From Novibacillus thermophilus (GTDB taxonomy: Bacteria > Bacillota > Bacilli > Thermoactinomycetales > Novibacillaceae): DNA of 64,000 nt. The position numbers were made by a program, and so were the translations under genes. The notes beneath the pieces were generated by a model, which was given only the letters and a program-made list of their open reading frames with translations, made no database searches and was not told the origin of the DNA. Shown piece after piece: positions 55,690 to 63,891 of the stretch. Each line of letters opens with the position of its first letter. The first letter of the stretch is position 1. The DNA lies in contig NZ_CP019699.1 in assembly GCF_002005165.1 (NCBI RefSeq), positions 1,426,001 through 1,490,000 of the forward strand, read 5' to 3'.

Positions 55690-55855
55690 AAAGGGCTGGT
55701 GAGGGAACGGGAAAAGTGGCCTGTCCAGCCCAAAAAGACTGGAACCTGGTAGGGGACATTTGGGGCTGGAGACAGATGTTTCCGATGGGTGAGTCTGTTT
55801 CAGTCTTCGCCTTCCAGCCCCTCAGAGCTTCTGTTGGCTAAACGATTCCAGTTAG
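55690..55855 (+). ncRNA. Structured non-coding stretch, possible RNA element
   Basis: The 600-bp gap 55279-55880 has no convincing gene. Its right part folds well: GGGCTGG 55693-55699 with CCAGCCC 55725-55731; GGGGCTGGA 55762-55770 with TCCAGCCCC 55813-55821; and an outer stem ACTGGAA 55738-55744 with TTCCAGT 55846-55852. It ends just before the next gene's ribosome site. It could be a leader RNA or antitermination element, or DNA-level structure such as an origin. Confidence 0.4.
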
Positions 55856-55880
55856 GCATACCACGAAAAGGAGGGGAAAT

Positions 55881-56276
55881 TTGGGTACCAACTTTCTTTC
55901 CAAAGACCATGCGGTTCACTTTGGCCAATTGCGTTCCATGTTGCCTGAACGGTACAGAAACAACAAAGAGCATTTGTCACTCGTCTACCTCATCAGCGGA
56001 AATGAAGAACTGAGACAGAAAGCATTCCCGTACTACAAGCCGGACAAGGGGGTGTTTGAATTTACGGAGATGTTTGCCGAGCAGGATTTTTCAAGTGGTA
56101 TGCGTATACTGGCAAAGCTGGCAGTGGTTTTGTACAACCGGGGGATGGAAGTGACGGTCAATGAATTGTTCAAACTGGATGTTCATAATCTGGAATTGGC
56201 TTTGGAAGCGATCCGGTTCAGATTAACGACACACGAAAGGGGGTGTTCAGTTGGGCATTCTGAAACAGTTGAATGA
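55881..56276 (+). CDS. DUF6075-like protein
   Basis: A 131-aa soluble protein. The pattern FLSKDHAVHFGQLRSMLPERYRNNKEHLSLVYLISGNEELRQKAFPYY followed by DFSSGMRILAKLAVVLYNRG resembles DUF6075 proteins found on Firmicutes phages and conjugative elements; the function is unknown. TTG 55881 has AAAGGAGGGG. It overlaps the next gene by 26 bp. Confidence 0.7.
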   Translation: MGTNFLSKDHAVHFGQLRSMLPERYRNNKEHLSLVYLISGNEELRQKAFPYYKPDKGVFEFTEMFAEQDFSSGMRILAKLAVVLYNRGMEVTVNELFKLDVHNLELALEAIRFRLTTHERGCSVGHSETVE

Positions 56277-56637
56277 CCAGTTTCAAGCGTTGGAAGTCAT
56301 GCGGAAACAGTTTGACGAATCGGTATGGATGGTTCAGTTCTGGCATATCTACAACGCCAAAGGTGGTCCTGAACATTTTTTCAGGTTCGCCCATTTAGAG
56401 AAACGTGTCTGCATTTTGGTTGACGTAAAAGCGTGTGATGTATCCAAACTGGATGTATACCAACTCATAGCTTTAGCAGAACACATCCGGATGCTGGCAG
56501 AAACGAGCAGAGTCGTTTTTCCGTACGAAGAGATGACGGACGAACGTTTTGCGTCATGTTTGGCTGACAAAACATCATTGCCCGGTTTTGCCGCATGTTG
56601 TCTTTCATCCAGGGAGATACAGGACATTGTGGCTTAA
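56251..56637 (+). CDS. Hypothetical element protein
   Basis: A 128-aa protein with helices at the start (ILKQLNDQFQALEVMRKQFDES), a strand-rich middle (RVCILVDVKACDVSKLDVYQL) and a helix IALAEHIRMLAETSRVVFPYEEM. I recognise no family. TTG 56251 lies inside the end of the DUF6075-like gene, behind GAAAGGGGGTG, which supports the start. It is followed by RusA after 17 bp. Confidence 0.6.
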   Translation: MGILKQLNDQFQALEVMRKQFDESVWMVQFWHIYNAKGGPEHFFRFAHLEKRVCILVDVKACDVSKLDVYQLIALAEHIRMLAETSRVVFPYEEMTDERFASCLADKTSLPGFAACCLSSREIQDIVA

Positions 56638-56654
56638 GGAGGGAGGTAGAAACA

Positions 56655-57035
56655 ATCAAGATTATTGTGAGCGGACGTCCCGTTCCCAAGAGCCGGCCAA
56701 GGTTGGGGATGAGAGGACGAGCGGCTTTTGTGTACACCCCGGAGAAGACAAAAGCATACCAGCAGTTGGTGGGATGGGAGGCAAGGAAGGTCTGTAAACA
56801 GCCGTTAACAGGTCCGGTGGAAGTTTCCATGAAATTGTTTTCCCGAAGCCGATTTGATCTGGACAATGTGGCCAAGAGCATTTTGGACGGCATGTGCGGC
56901 ATCTGTTATGTGGATGACGTGCAAGTAGAAGTATTGCATGTGACGAAGCAGGCGGTGAAAAACAAGAGAGAAGAACGGGCGGAGATAGAGGTGCGCCCGC
57001 TGGAAAAAACGGTCATTCCATCACAAAGTCAATGA
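56655..57035 (+). CDS. RusA-family Holliday junction resolvase, apparent ATC start
   Basis: RusA dimers cut Holliday junctions. The product has the family start (K)IIVSGRPVPKSRPRLGMRG and the catalytic acidic motif SRFDLDNVAKSILDGMCGICYVDD (about 70-92). No ATG, GTG or TTG occurs where the family start belongs. ATC at 56655 sits 8 bases after AAGGAGGGAGG and would give a perfect family N-terminus; GTG 56667 would drop the first strand. I infer an ATC start. The gene ends convergent with a minus-strand gene overlapping by 23 bp. Confidence 0.8.
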   Translation: MKIIVSGRPVPKSRPRLGMRGRAAFVYTPEKTKAYQQLVGWEARKVCKQPLTGPVEVSMKLFSRSRFDLDNVAKSILDGMCGICYVDDVQVEVLHVTKQAVKNKREERAEIEVRPLEKTVIPSQSQ

Positions 57036-57537
57036 AATCTTCAGCATGGATGGTATTGCAGTTTTGGCTCAGGATTCTGAAAGACCAGTTTTTGAAGTCG
57101 AAATGCTTGAGACCCGTCCCAAAAGCGGGATAATGTTCTACCCCGATGTCCAGAAACCATTCAAACAAGTCATGTGTTGCCGTTTCCGGAAGGGTCCACT
57201 CGGATGTGTGCAACTCAAGCGGGATCGTGATGCTGTTATTCTGGCTTTCAAAGTTGATGGCAGCGTCTTTGGAGTAAATGTTGAACGGACCGTACATCAG
57301 CTTTTGAACCATTTCAGTAAAACAGAGGTCAGGGAGGCACTTGCTAGTGCATGTAGGACAGGCTATTCCTTCATCAAGCCGTTTAATTTCACTTTCAAAC
57401 AGAAGTATGGAAGGAGAATGATCTGCTGTTCGTTTTTGCAAACAGCGGGTACACGTCAAGACCAAACAGGATTGACGATAAGTGGGTGGGCTGTCTTTTA
57501 CGATATTGTTTGCCATCAGTGTGTTAAAGTCTTTCAT
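57013..57537 (-). CDS. Hypothetical protein with two CxxC pairs
   Basis: A 174-aa protein on the opposite strand to its neighbours. It has CTRCLQKR (about 29-36) and CPTCTSKC (about 60-67), which may bind zinc as a ribbon. The C-terminal half (HDLFEWFLDIGVEHYPAFG, DFKNWSFRILSQNC) looks globular. The ATG at 57537 has GAGGTGAT at good spacing. The opposite strand also has an open frame (57046-57576) but that lacks a start signal. Possibly a regulator or accessory protein. Confidence 0.55.
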   Translation of the reverse strand: MKDFNTLMANNIVKDSPPTYRQSCLVLTCTRCLQKRTADHSPSILLFESEIKRLDEGIACPTCTSKCLPDLCFTEMVQKLMYGPFNIYSKDAAINFESQNNSITIPLELHTSEWTLPETATHDLFEWFLDIGVEHYPAFGTGLKHFDFKNWSFRILSQNCNTIHAEDFIDFVME

Positions 57538-57638
57538 TCTATCACCTCATTGCCCGTTTGGAAAAATTGTACATGAGCAAAAGAAATGTCTCAACCTGGG
57601 AGGTCAGAAAGAAGGTGAACGAAAGGAAGTGATTAACC

Positions 57639-57848
57639 ATCACAAAAACGGAACAGGTTTCTTTTTACAACATACCGTTTAAGGCTGATAAAAGTTTTTT
57701 ACAAGCCTGGTATATTGTGCATAAAGTGTTACCTAGTTGTATGGAATGTGGTAATTCAATTGCATTAGGAGAAGAGGTGATGTGGAAAGTTGAAAACAGA
57801 AAAAGGCCAAGGAACAAAAGATTTGTTTGCTACCGCTGTTTTGAGTAA
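57639..57848 (+). CDS. Small zinc-ribbon protein, start uncertain
   Basis: The frame ends with PSCMECGNSIALGEEVMWK...RFVCYRCFE, two CxxC pairs 25 residues apart, a clear zinc ribbon. The only normal start in frame is GTG 57717 (43 aa), which has no ribosome site. The open frame begins upstream after a TGA, and ATC 57639 would follow AAAGGAAGTGAT and give 69 aa (TKTEQVSFYNIPFKADKSFL). It could be a regulator for the pilus genes or a general element protein. Confidence 0.5.
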   Translation: MTKTEQVSFYNIPFKADKSFLQAWYIVHKVLPSCMECGNSIALGEEVMWKVENRKRPRNKRFVCYRCFE

Positions 57849-57929
57849 AAGACGGATAAGGCCGGCTTTGGTGGCGGCTTATCCCATATTTTGTTATTAA
57901 TAGAAGAGTATTGGAGTGAAATATCTGGC

Positions 57930-58397
57930 ATGAAAGCATCTACACACTTTTTAGGAGGGGTAGTGGTAGGCTACACCGTCTACCCTTCCATCACTGGTGC
58001 TGTGATAGGAGGTGTAGCGGGTCTCCTGCCGGATATTGACGATAATCGCAGCTTTGCGGGCAGGGTATTTTTCTTTATATCATGGCCATTGCGGCATATC
58101 GTAGGGCATCGCACTCTTTTTCACTCATGGATACCGGTTTTGTTACTGACCATTTGTGCCCTTATATGGGAAGGTGGGGTCACATTAGCCATTTTAACAG
58201 GATTCTCTTCACATATTTTGCTCGACATGTTCGTCGGAAGAGTACAATTTTTCTTTCCTTACGAATTAAAAATCGGTGTAAAAATGCCGTATGCCCTCTA
58301 TGTTGTGGTTGATTTAATCACACGGATTGGATTAGCGGCCGTAGCTTTGGTTTTTGTATGGAACACGTATCTTTCAGAATGGTTTTCTTGGATATGA
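57930..58397 (+). CDS. YdjM-like membrane-bound metal-dependent hydrolase
   Basis: A 155-aa membrane protein of the YdjM/DUF457 family: ASTHFLGGVVVGYTVYPSI, GGVAGLLPDIDDNRSF (metal-binding Asp), IVGHRTLFHSW (His) and SSHILLDMFVGRVQFFFPYELK. Four helices are predicted. Enzyme activity is unproven. ATG 57930 follows TTGGAGTG at a longish distance. It is the gene just before the pilus locus and is oriented with it. Confidence 0.8.
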   Translation: MKASTHFLGGVVVGYTVYPSITGAVIGGVAGLLPDIDDNRSFAGRVFFFISWPLRHIVGHRTLFHSWIPVLLLTICALIWEGGVTLAILTGFSSHILLDMFVGRVQFFFPYELKIGVKMPYALYVVVDLITRIGLAAVALVFVWNTYLSEWFSWI

Positions 58398-58422
58398 AAA
58401 ATTTTTAAAGGAGGACTTACTT

Positions 58423-58998
58423 GTGGGGAAAACTGTGAAAATCGTTTTATCATTCCTGATGGCCGTGGTCGTAGCAGGAGGATACGCCTATTATGTTCAG
58501 GCTTCTCAAGAGAGCGATGTGCGAATCGTCGTTGCCGCGAAAGATATATCAGCTGGGGAAACGATAGAAGACCACCACCTCAATCAAGTGGCTGTTATGG
58601 GGGAGGCAGTTCAAGCACTTGATCCTGCTGAATTATTAGGGAAATCAGCAAAAAAGGATATTAAAGCAGGGGAGTTTATAATACCAGAGTTAGTCACTGA
58701 AATAACCGATGAAAACACAAGGCTTTACACAGTCGATGCTACATACACAACGGCTAATGGTCCTGTAATTGAACCGGGAATGAATGTTGAAGTGTGGGTT
58801 CAGGCAACAGAGGAGAGACCGGCTGCTCTCGTAACAGAATCCACAGTCTATTCAATCATCGGGAAGGAAGAACCGATTGAATTGGGATCGGATGTAGGGG
58901 TGACCTTACAGGTTCACCAAAAAGAGATAGAGGCACTGGAAACAGCGCGAGCACAAGCTCCGCTTTTTTTAGTAGTGAAAGGTGAGGATGTCCATTGA
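58423..58998 (+). CDS. CpaB/RcpC-like pilus assembly protein (SAF domain)
   Basis: The 191-aa protein has one N-terminal membrane helix (VKIVLSFLMAVVVAGGYAYYV), then an SAF domain (VRIVVAAKDISAGETIEDHHLNQVAV, KDIKAGEFIIPELVTEI). A beta-rich domain follows, where CpaB/RcpC proteins interact with the Tad secretin in Gram-negatives. Without an outer membrane it may act at the membrane-wall interface. GTG 58423 has AAAGGAGG eight bases before. It overlaps the TadA start. Confidence 0.8.
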   Translation: MGKTVKIVLSFLMAVVVAGGYAYYVQASQESDVRIVVAAKDISAGETIEDHHLNQVAVMGEAVQALDPAELLGKSAKKDIKAGEFIIPELVTEITDENTRLYTVDATYTTANGPVIEPGMNVEVWVQATEERPAALVTESTVYSIIGKEEPIELGSDVGVTLQVHQKEIEALETARAQAPLFLVVKGEDVH

Positions 58999-60230
58999 TG
59001 GAAGGCGTTTCTCAACTTGCTGAACGTGTCAAAGAACGGATCATTCAAAACACGGACAATAATGATTTGTTTCGTTTAGCTCGTGCAGGGGATAAAAAAG
59101 CCGTCGCCGAGACCAAGACATTAGTGCGTGAGCAATTGTACGACATGCGGATTAATGCAACGAATGACTTGATACAGGATATTTTTAATGTCATTTGGGG
59201 GTTAGGACAGATTCAACACCTGTATGACGATCCGGAAGTCAACGAAATATGGGTCAACGGTGCAGGAGAAAATGTATGGGTTGAAAGGGAAGGGCGACGG
59301 GTAAAAGCACATGGCGTCATGTTCCAACATGACGATGAAGTTATGGAAATACAGGCAAGGCTATTGTCGAACGAGAACAAAGAAATTAACCGTTCCACCC
59401 CGGTAGTAGAAGCCAAGATGGCAGATGGATCACGCATTACCCTGACGCGCCCGGATGAAACACCACATCCCACCATTACTATTCGCAAACACCGGATAAA
59501 AGGATTGACGACGGAAAAATTATTGTATTATGGCACGTTGAACCAAGAAGTGGTAGATCTCCTTGCGCAACTGGTGAGAGGACGGGCGAATATTCTTCTC
59601 ATCGGGCCAACGTCATCAGGAAAAACGAGTTTATTGCGTTGGTTGACCCAATTTATTGACCCTAATTTACGCATTGGGGTATTGGAAAGTACCTATGAAT
59701 TAGCGTTAGATCAATATTTAAAAGGGAGGAACATCATTACGTTTGAAGAACAAAAACACCTTGACAGGACGTTACTCAACCAATTTCATACCATGTTGCG
59801 CCTGTCGCCGGATATTGTCATTTTAGGGGAAGCACGGGGAGCAGAGGCCGATCAATTAGTTAAAACATTCCGCCGCGGACATCCAGGTTCGATGGGGACA
59901 ATCCATTCTAATTCACCGGAAGCGTCCATACAGGATCTGGTAGACATGATTATGGAAGACGGTCGCAGCTGGGATTCCAGCCACTTGTATCTTCGTGTTG
60001 CGCGATCCGTCGATGTGGTCATACAGCTTCATGTGGAACCGGGAACAGGAATTCGCAGGGTATGGCGCATAACCGAAGTCCATTGCACGGAGACGGACAA
60101 CAACGTGCAGTTTCGTGATTTGTGCCGGTTTACGGGTGACACATGGGAAATGCCAAACGCGATATCTGATCTACTGCAGGCTAAACTCAACCTGTTTGAT
60201 CCGCCCGAGGACACTTTTAAGTTAGCTTAA
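58998..60230 (+). CDS. tadA: TadA/CpaF-type pilus ATPase
   Basis: The 410-aa cytoplasmic ATPase powers Tad/Flp pilus assembly. It has an N-terminal helical domain, DPEVNEIWVNGAGENVWVE, then the type II/IV secretion core. Walker A is LLIGPTSSGKTSLLRW (about 200-215), the Asp box is near RIGVLESTYELAL, Walker B is PDIVILGEARGAEAD and the His box MGTIHSNSPEASI. ATG 58998 overlaps the cpaB stop; TTG 58995 is also in frame. TadB and TadC follow. Confidence 0.92.
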   Translation: MEGVSQLAERVKERIIQNTDNNDLFRLARAGDKKAVAETKTLVREQLYDMRINATNDLIQDIFNVIWGLGQIQHLYDDPEVNEIWVNGAGENVWVEREGRRVKAHGVMFQHDDEVMEIQARLLSNENKEINRSTPVVEAKMADGSRITLTRPDETPHPTITIRKHRIKGLTTEKLLYYGTLNQEVVDLLAQLVRGRANILLIGPTSSGKTSLLRWLTQFIDPNLRIGVLESTYELALDQYLKGRNIITFEEQKHLDRTLLNQFHTMLRLSPDIVILGEARGAEADQLVKTFRRGHPGSMGTIHSNSPEASIQDLVDMIMEDGRSWDSSHLYLRVARSVDVVIQLHVEPGTGIRRVWRITEVHCTETDNNVQFRDLCRFTGDTWEMPNAISDLLQAKLNLFDPPEDTFKLA

Positions 60231-60251
60231 GGCAAGGGAAGGAGGAGTAGA

Positions 60252-61109
60252 GTGTTTTTATTGAATGTTGCTGTTCCAGTCCTGCTTTTTGTTTTGATTT
60301 TCTCAGTATCCTATATGTTCATGAACAGGAATAGAATGCACGAACCAAAGCAACATGTAAAAAAAGCACCGAAATGGTTTCGGCCGATTGCTCAATTATC
60401 GGACGCCGCAGGCCTCTCTATAACTGCAGACAGATGGCTCTTTTATACCGCTATTGGCGTGGTGGCCGGCGCAATCGGTGGATATGGATTAAAGAATGTC
60501 TTTGTCGGTATGTTGCTGTGTATTCTGTTTGGGTATCTTCCAACTTTCTTTATCGCTTACAAAGCCACACGTTACCGTATGAATATGATGGATAGTTTAT
60601 CGTCAGGCATTGAAGTGTTTAGTGCCGAATATGTGGCGGTAAAAAATCTGGCCAGGAGTTTTGATCATGCGTCAAAACAACTGCCGGAACCGATCAAATC
60701 GGAGTTTGCGCGAATCGCAAGAGAGATGTATACGGGGTATCGGGTGCATGAAGTACTGGAAGGGTTTAGGCGACGTGTAAATAACCGGTGGGCAAGACAG
60801 TTTGTGAATCTTTTGTTACTCAGGGAAGAACGGGGAGCAGACATCGAGGATGGTCTGTTTAATTTAGTGAAACAGATGAAAACGAGCCAAATTGAAACAC
60901 AGCGGGAAAAAGCGGAGATGGCGCAAACGCGCATGATTCATTTGATCCTCATGATATCGGCGATGGGGCTGTTTCTTTACAATCTGCCAGGGAATTATGG
61001 GTTTGTTACCACTGAACCGCTGGGACGCAGTATCGTGACGGTTGTAGCCGTTCTTCTCTTGGTGAGTTTAGCGATCTTTATTATGTTGGATAGAAAAGAG
61101 GTGGAATGA
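60252..61109 (+). CDS. tadB: TadB-type inner membrane platform protein
   Basis: A 285-aa membrane protein with a type II secretion F domain. Segments lie near residues 5-20, 75-110 and, C-terminally, ILMISAMGLFLYNL plus VTVVAVLLLVSLAIFIML. Between them is the cytoplasmic GSP-F-like helix bundle (FARIAREMYTGYRVHEVLEGFRRRVNNRWARQFVNLLLL, EDGLFNLVKQM). GTG 60252 has GGAAGGAGGAG. Its stop overlaps tadC (ATGA). Confidence 0.88.
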   Translation: MFLLNVAVPVLLFVLIFSVSYMFMNRNRMHEPKQHVKKAPKWFRPIAQLSDAAGLSITADRWLFYTAIGVVAGAIGGYGLKNVFVGMLLCILFGYLPTFFIAYKATRYRMNMMDSLSSGIEVFSAEYVAVKNLARSFDHASKQLPEPIKSEFARIAREMYTGYRVHEVLEGFRRRVNNRWARQFVNLLLLREERGADIEDGLFNLVKQMKTSQIETQREKAEMAQTRMIHLILMISAMGLFLYNLPGNYGFVTTEPLGRSIVTVVAVLLLVSLAIFIMLDRKEVE

Positions 61110-61897
61110 ACGTGCTGACAGCAGCAGTTTCCTTAGGGGTTGGAGCCTGTTTTGGGTATGGTGTTTATCAATTGCTAACCGGGTTCAAGAACAAAATCGA
61201 GACAACCCCTATTAAATCTGATCCTAAACTTGAAAAGGCTCTTGCAAAGTTAGAGTTGCCTTTTACCGTGACTCCCAAATCGGTTGTGATCGTGGAAAAG
61301 TGCCTGTTTTATACAGGAATATTACTTGGGTTATATTTCTTTCTTACGGGGGAGTGGATGACCGGCTACTTAATATTTGCCGCATTTTTCTTTTCTGCGA
61401 CCTTTTTAAAGCGGATTTTGATTCATCTATCCAAAAAGGAAGAAGAAAAACTTGCCTTTGAATTGCCAATCTTTTTAGATGCCTTTATTAGTCTTGTGAA
61501 ATCAGGCAGTACTATGGAACAAGCGTTGAGGGATTCCATCCATGTATCTCAACCGATTTATAGGCAAATGAAACCTGTTTTGGACGCATGGCACAACCCA
61601 AAAGGTCCCATTGAAGCTATCATAAGGCTGGAAAAAAGCGATGTGATTCAGTTGCAATTACTATCTGGTTTGCTCGTTCAGCTGGCACAAGGAAGTGAAC
61701 ATGCCATTGTGATGTTAGAAAACTACAAAGAACAGGTGTCTCAGACCAATCACTATAAGCGGATACAAAACGCTACTAAAAAGCCTGTTTACCACACGTT
61801 GTTACTCATGGTACCGTTCAGCGCGGCCGTAATCTCGTGGTTTTATCCCCTTATTGTTCAGGCATTAAGCATGTTTGATGGGTTTACGATAGGTTAA
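61106..61897 (+). CDS. tadC: TadC-type inner membrane platform protein
   Basis: A 263-aa partner of TadB with an F-domain: LAFELPIFLDAFISLVKSGSTMEQALRDSIHVSQ, then a helix bundle ending HAIVMLENYKEQVSQTNHYKR and a C-terminal helix LLLMVPFSAAVISWFYPLIVQAL. Two membrane segments lie in the N-terminal third. Translation is coupled to tadB. A terminator follows the gene. Confidence 0.86.
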   Translation: MNVLTAAVSLGVGACFGYGVYQLLTGFKNKIETTPIKSDPKLEKALAKLELPFTVTPKSVVIVEKCLFYTGILLGLYFFLTGEWMTGYLIFAAFFFSATFLKRILIHLSKKEEEKLAFELPIFLDAFISLVKSGSTMEQALRDSIHVSQPIYRQMKPVLDAWHNPKGPIEAIIRLEKSDVIQLQLLSGLLVQLAQGSEHAIVMLENYKEQVSQTNHYKRIQNATKKPVYHTLLLMVPFSAAVISWFYPLIVQALSMFDGFTIG

Positions 61898-61915
61898 TCT
61901 AAATTAAACACATCC

Positions 61916-61950
61916 AAAGGAAACGTTATTGATCAACGTTTCCTTTTTTT
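61916..61950 (+). terminator. Terminator between tadC and the pilin genes
   Basis: AAAGGAAACGTT and AACGTTTCCTTT form a 12-bp stem with a short loop and a run of T. Pilin genes downstream therefore need either read-through by the element's NusG-like factor or their own promoter. Confidence 0.85.
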
Positions 61951-62016
61951 ATGCCTATAAGTGAAAGGTGGTGGTGAAGATTTAAGAAGAGAGATTAAAG
62001 AGAATGGAGGGATTGC

Positions 62017-62205
62017 ATGAGGCGGAAGCTCCAACGTTGTTGGAAGGATCACGAGGGGGTGAGCACACTCGAATTTTTGATTGGATCAGCAGCTGTGGCC
62101 GCGATTGCCATTGCCGCTTTTGTATTTGCGATTCAACCAGTTGTCAAAGAACAAAAGGAACTGGCGCCGGATCAGTATGAAACAGACTGGTATCAACCAA
62201 ATTAA
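62017..62205 (+). CDS. Flp-type pilin (first copy)
   Basis: A 62-aa prepilin. The cationic leader (RRKLQRCWKDHEGVSTLE) ends at a class III signal, where cleavage by the prepilin peptidase would expose STLEFLIGSAAVAAIAIAAF with the glutamate at position 5-like spacing. The hydrophobic helix is about 22 residues and a short acidic tail follows. ATG 62017 has ATGGAGGGATT. Flp pilins are tiny proteins like this and form the Tad fibre. Confidence 0.8.
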   Translation: MRRKLQRCWKDHEGVSTLEFLIGSAAVAAIAIAAFVFAIQPVVKEQKELAPDQYETDWYQPN

Positions 62206-62228
62206 ACGATCTAGGAGGAATGATTTGT

Positions 62229-62420
62229 ATGGTAAGAAGCATTCAACAGTTCTGGAAAGATGAAAGTGGATTAAGCACGCTGGAGTACATTGTGGGCGCA
62301 GGTGTTATGGTGTTATTAGCCCTCTTCGTATTTACCGGAGTATTTAAACCTGAGATTGAAGGGACAGCGGATAAAGTTGGACAAGCGATAGAAGAAGCGG
62401 GTACAGAGGCAACAAGATAA
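62229..62420 (+). CDS. Flp-type pilin (second copy)
   Basis: A 63-aa prepilin similar to the gene 24 bp upstream: leader VRSIQQFWKDESGLSTLE, then YIVGAGVMVLLALFVFTGVF and a charged tail (EGTADKVGQAIEEAG). STLE occurs at the same place in both. ATG 62229 has AGGAGG ten bases before; ATG 62220 is too close to that site. Two slightly different pilins may form major and minor subunits. Confidence 0.8.
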   Translation: MVRSIQQFWKDESGLSTLEYIVGAGVMVLLALFVFTGVFKPEIEGTADKVGQAIEEAGTEATR

Positions 62421-62497
62421 AAAAACGCCTCCCATGCCCATCACAGGGGGATTTTCCTCCCTTCGACTTTTTTTTATAGCCGGAAGGGGGAGAAGTT

Positions 62498-62923
62498 ATT
62501 AAACGATGCATTATAGATGAACGCGGAATGTCAACTGTAGAGTTTATGGTTGGTGCTTTAGTCATGACATTTGTCATGTTCTTTCCAATAGCGGTGTTGG
62601 TTGAATTCCAATCCATTAACACCTTGCAGCAACAACTCGACCGTGCACTTGAAATGGCGGCGGTTGAAGGAGGGGTAACGACCGCAATAGAAAATACAAT
62701 CAAAAGCGACTTAGAACGACAGGGAATACAAAATGCCAGTTTCACATCAGATACAACCAGAGGTCGGGTAGAAAAAGGAAGTGTCATCGAAGTAGGGATT
62801 ACAGCTCCTCGCCCAGGAAAAAATTTATATGGTGCCATTATGGGATTAATCGGAGGTGATAACCTTGACAACGATTATCTCTATCTTAAAGGCACCATTA
62901 TCTCGGAATATATTCCGCAATGA
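62498..62923 (+). CDS. TadE-like pseudopilin, apparent ATT start
   Basis: A 141-aa protein whose prepilin-like helix is MSTVEFMVGALVMTFVMFFPIAVLVEF, followed by a helical/beta domain (LDRALEMAAVEGGVTTAIENTIKSDL). The only standard start is ATG 62528, but that removes the cationic leader (KRCIIDERG) needed for prepilin processing. ATT 62498 lies 5 bases after AAGGGGGAG and supplies that leader. I infer the ATT start. TadE-type proteins are minor pilins. The end overlaps the next gene by 59 bp. Confidence 0.75.
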   Translation: MKRCIIDERGMSTVEFMVGALVMTFVMFFPIAVLVEFQSINTLQQQLDRALEMAAVEGGVTTAIENTIKSDLERQGIQNASFTSDTTRGRVEKGSVIEVGITAPRPGKNLYGAIMGLIGGDNLDNDYLYLKGTIISEYIPQ

Positions 62924-63374
62924 GCAAGGGATGGCCACGATTCAATACATGTTTGTGATCGTGACCATCACCCTTTTTATGTTTTTTGTTGTGACACAAG
63001 CGGTTAACATAACCGCTCAACACCAACTAAAAAGTGCCGTCAATCGGGCCGTTAAAGCCGCAGCTCATGCGTATTCAGATGATGTTTTAGCACTTGAAGG
63101 CAATGTAGACTTTGATGAGGCGGAGGCGAGGCAAAAGTTTGATCAGTACCTTGAAGACAATATAAGAGGAATAGACATGTGGGATGTGGAGACGTTTCAA
63201 GTCGTAGAAGGAGGAACATTCCCGAGAAGTGTTTCCGATGGGAGATTAACCCATATGTTTGAAAATCCGGGGATTTGGGCGGTTGTAAAGGCTGACATCC
63301 CCAAATTCGGCGGCGGGATGACTACCCTTTATACATCGGCAATAGCTGAGGTGGCGGTCACGGTTGATGATTGA
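62865..63374 (+). CDS. TadE/TadF-like pseudopilin
   Basis: A 169-aa minor pilin-like protein. A cationic leader (LSRNIFRNEQGMATIQ) precedes a hydrophobic helix YMFVIVTITLFMFFVVTQAV; the rest is an alpha/beta domain (VNRAVKAAAHAYSDDVLALEG, DEAEARQKFDQYL). TTG 62865 follows GGAGGTGATA; GTG 62856 is within that site. It overlaps both neighbours, consistent with a tightly coupled operon. Confidence 0.75.
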   Translation: MTTIISILKAPLSRNIFRNEQGMATIQYMFVIVTITLFMFFVVTQAVNITAQHQLKSAVNRAVKAAAHAYSDDVLALEGNVDFDEAEARQKFDQYLEDNIRGIDMWDVETFQVVEGGTFPRSVSDGRLTHMFENPGIWAVVKADIPKFGGGMTTLYTSAIAEVAVTVDD

Positions 63375-63876
63375 ACCTTTGCTTTTGTTACTGTTGGGCT
63401 TTGCCGTCGCCTACACGTCTTATACTGATTTTAAGTATTTCAAAATCTATAACAAGGTGCTCCTATTCATTTTGGGACTAGCTATAATGTTGCACGTATT
63501 GCAAGGGACATGGCGAGCGTCCATTGAAACGCTGGCCGTTAGTTTTACGATCTTTTTCGTTATTTACCTGATTAAAATGACGAGTGCGGGAGACGTGAAG
63601 CTGTTTGCCGTTTTGGGTAGCATTACAGCAGACATTCGTATGATGGGGCTCGCTTTTATCCTTTACATGACAGGGCATCTTTTGATCGGGATTGTTCATT
63701 TAGTTAAACAAGCCGATTATAAGCCGGGGCAAATTTTGACTTTGTTAATACAAGACGTAAGGGGGTTTGTCAGCAAAACAGGATCTGGTATCCAACCTGT
63801 CCGCTTTCCTGCGGCTTTTTTAATTGGTATGAGTGTAATCGTCGCTGGTGTAGTGCAAAAGTTTTTTATGGTGTAG
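63367..63876 (+). CDS. Prepilin peptidase (A24 family, TadV/CpaA-like)
   Basis: The 169-aa aspartic membrane protease cleaves the leaders of the pilins above. It has about five helices, the first aspartate in YTSYTDFKYFKIYN (about 18-31) and the second in SAGDVKLFAVLG (about 76-87), the A24 GxGD-like motif read here as SAGD. ATG 63367 is just after TTG 63364. It lacks a methylase domain, as is usual for TadV. Confidence 0.87.
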   Translation: MIEPLLLLLLGFAVAYTSYTDFKYFKIYNKVLLFILGLAIMLHVLQGTWRASIETLAVSFTIFFVIYLIKMTSAGDVKLFAVLGSITADIRMMGLAFILYMTGHLLIGIVHLVKQADYKPGQILTLLIQDVRGFVSKTGSGIQPVRFPAAFLIGMSVIVAGVVQKFFMV

Positions 63877-63891
63877 GGGGAGGTTTTCTTA

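Noticed and set aside
55347-55841. 164-aa open frame on the plus strand
   Set aside because: It begins inside the palindromes, lacks a ribosome site, has no domain-like pattern and crosses the stem structures.
57046-57576. 176-aa plus-strand frame opposite the CxxC gene
   Set aside because: The minus-strand frame has a good start signal and cysteine pairs; the plus frame has no ribosome site.
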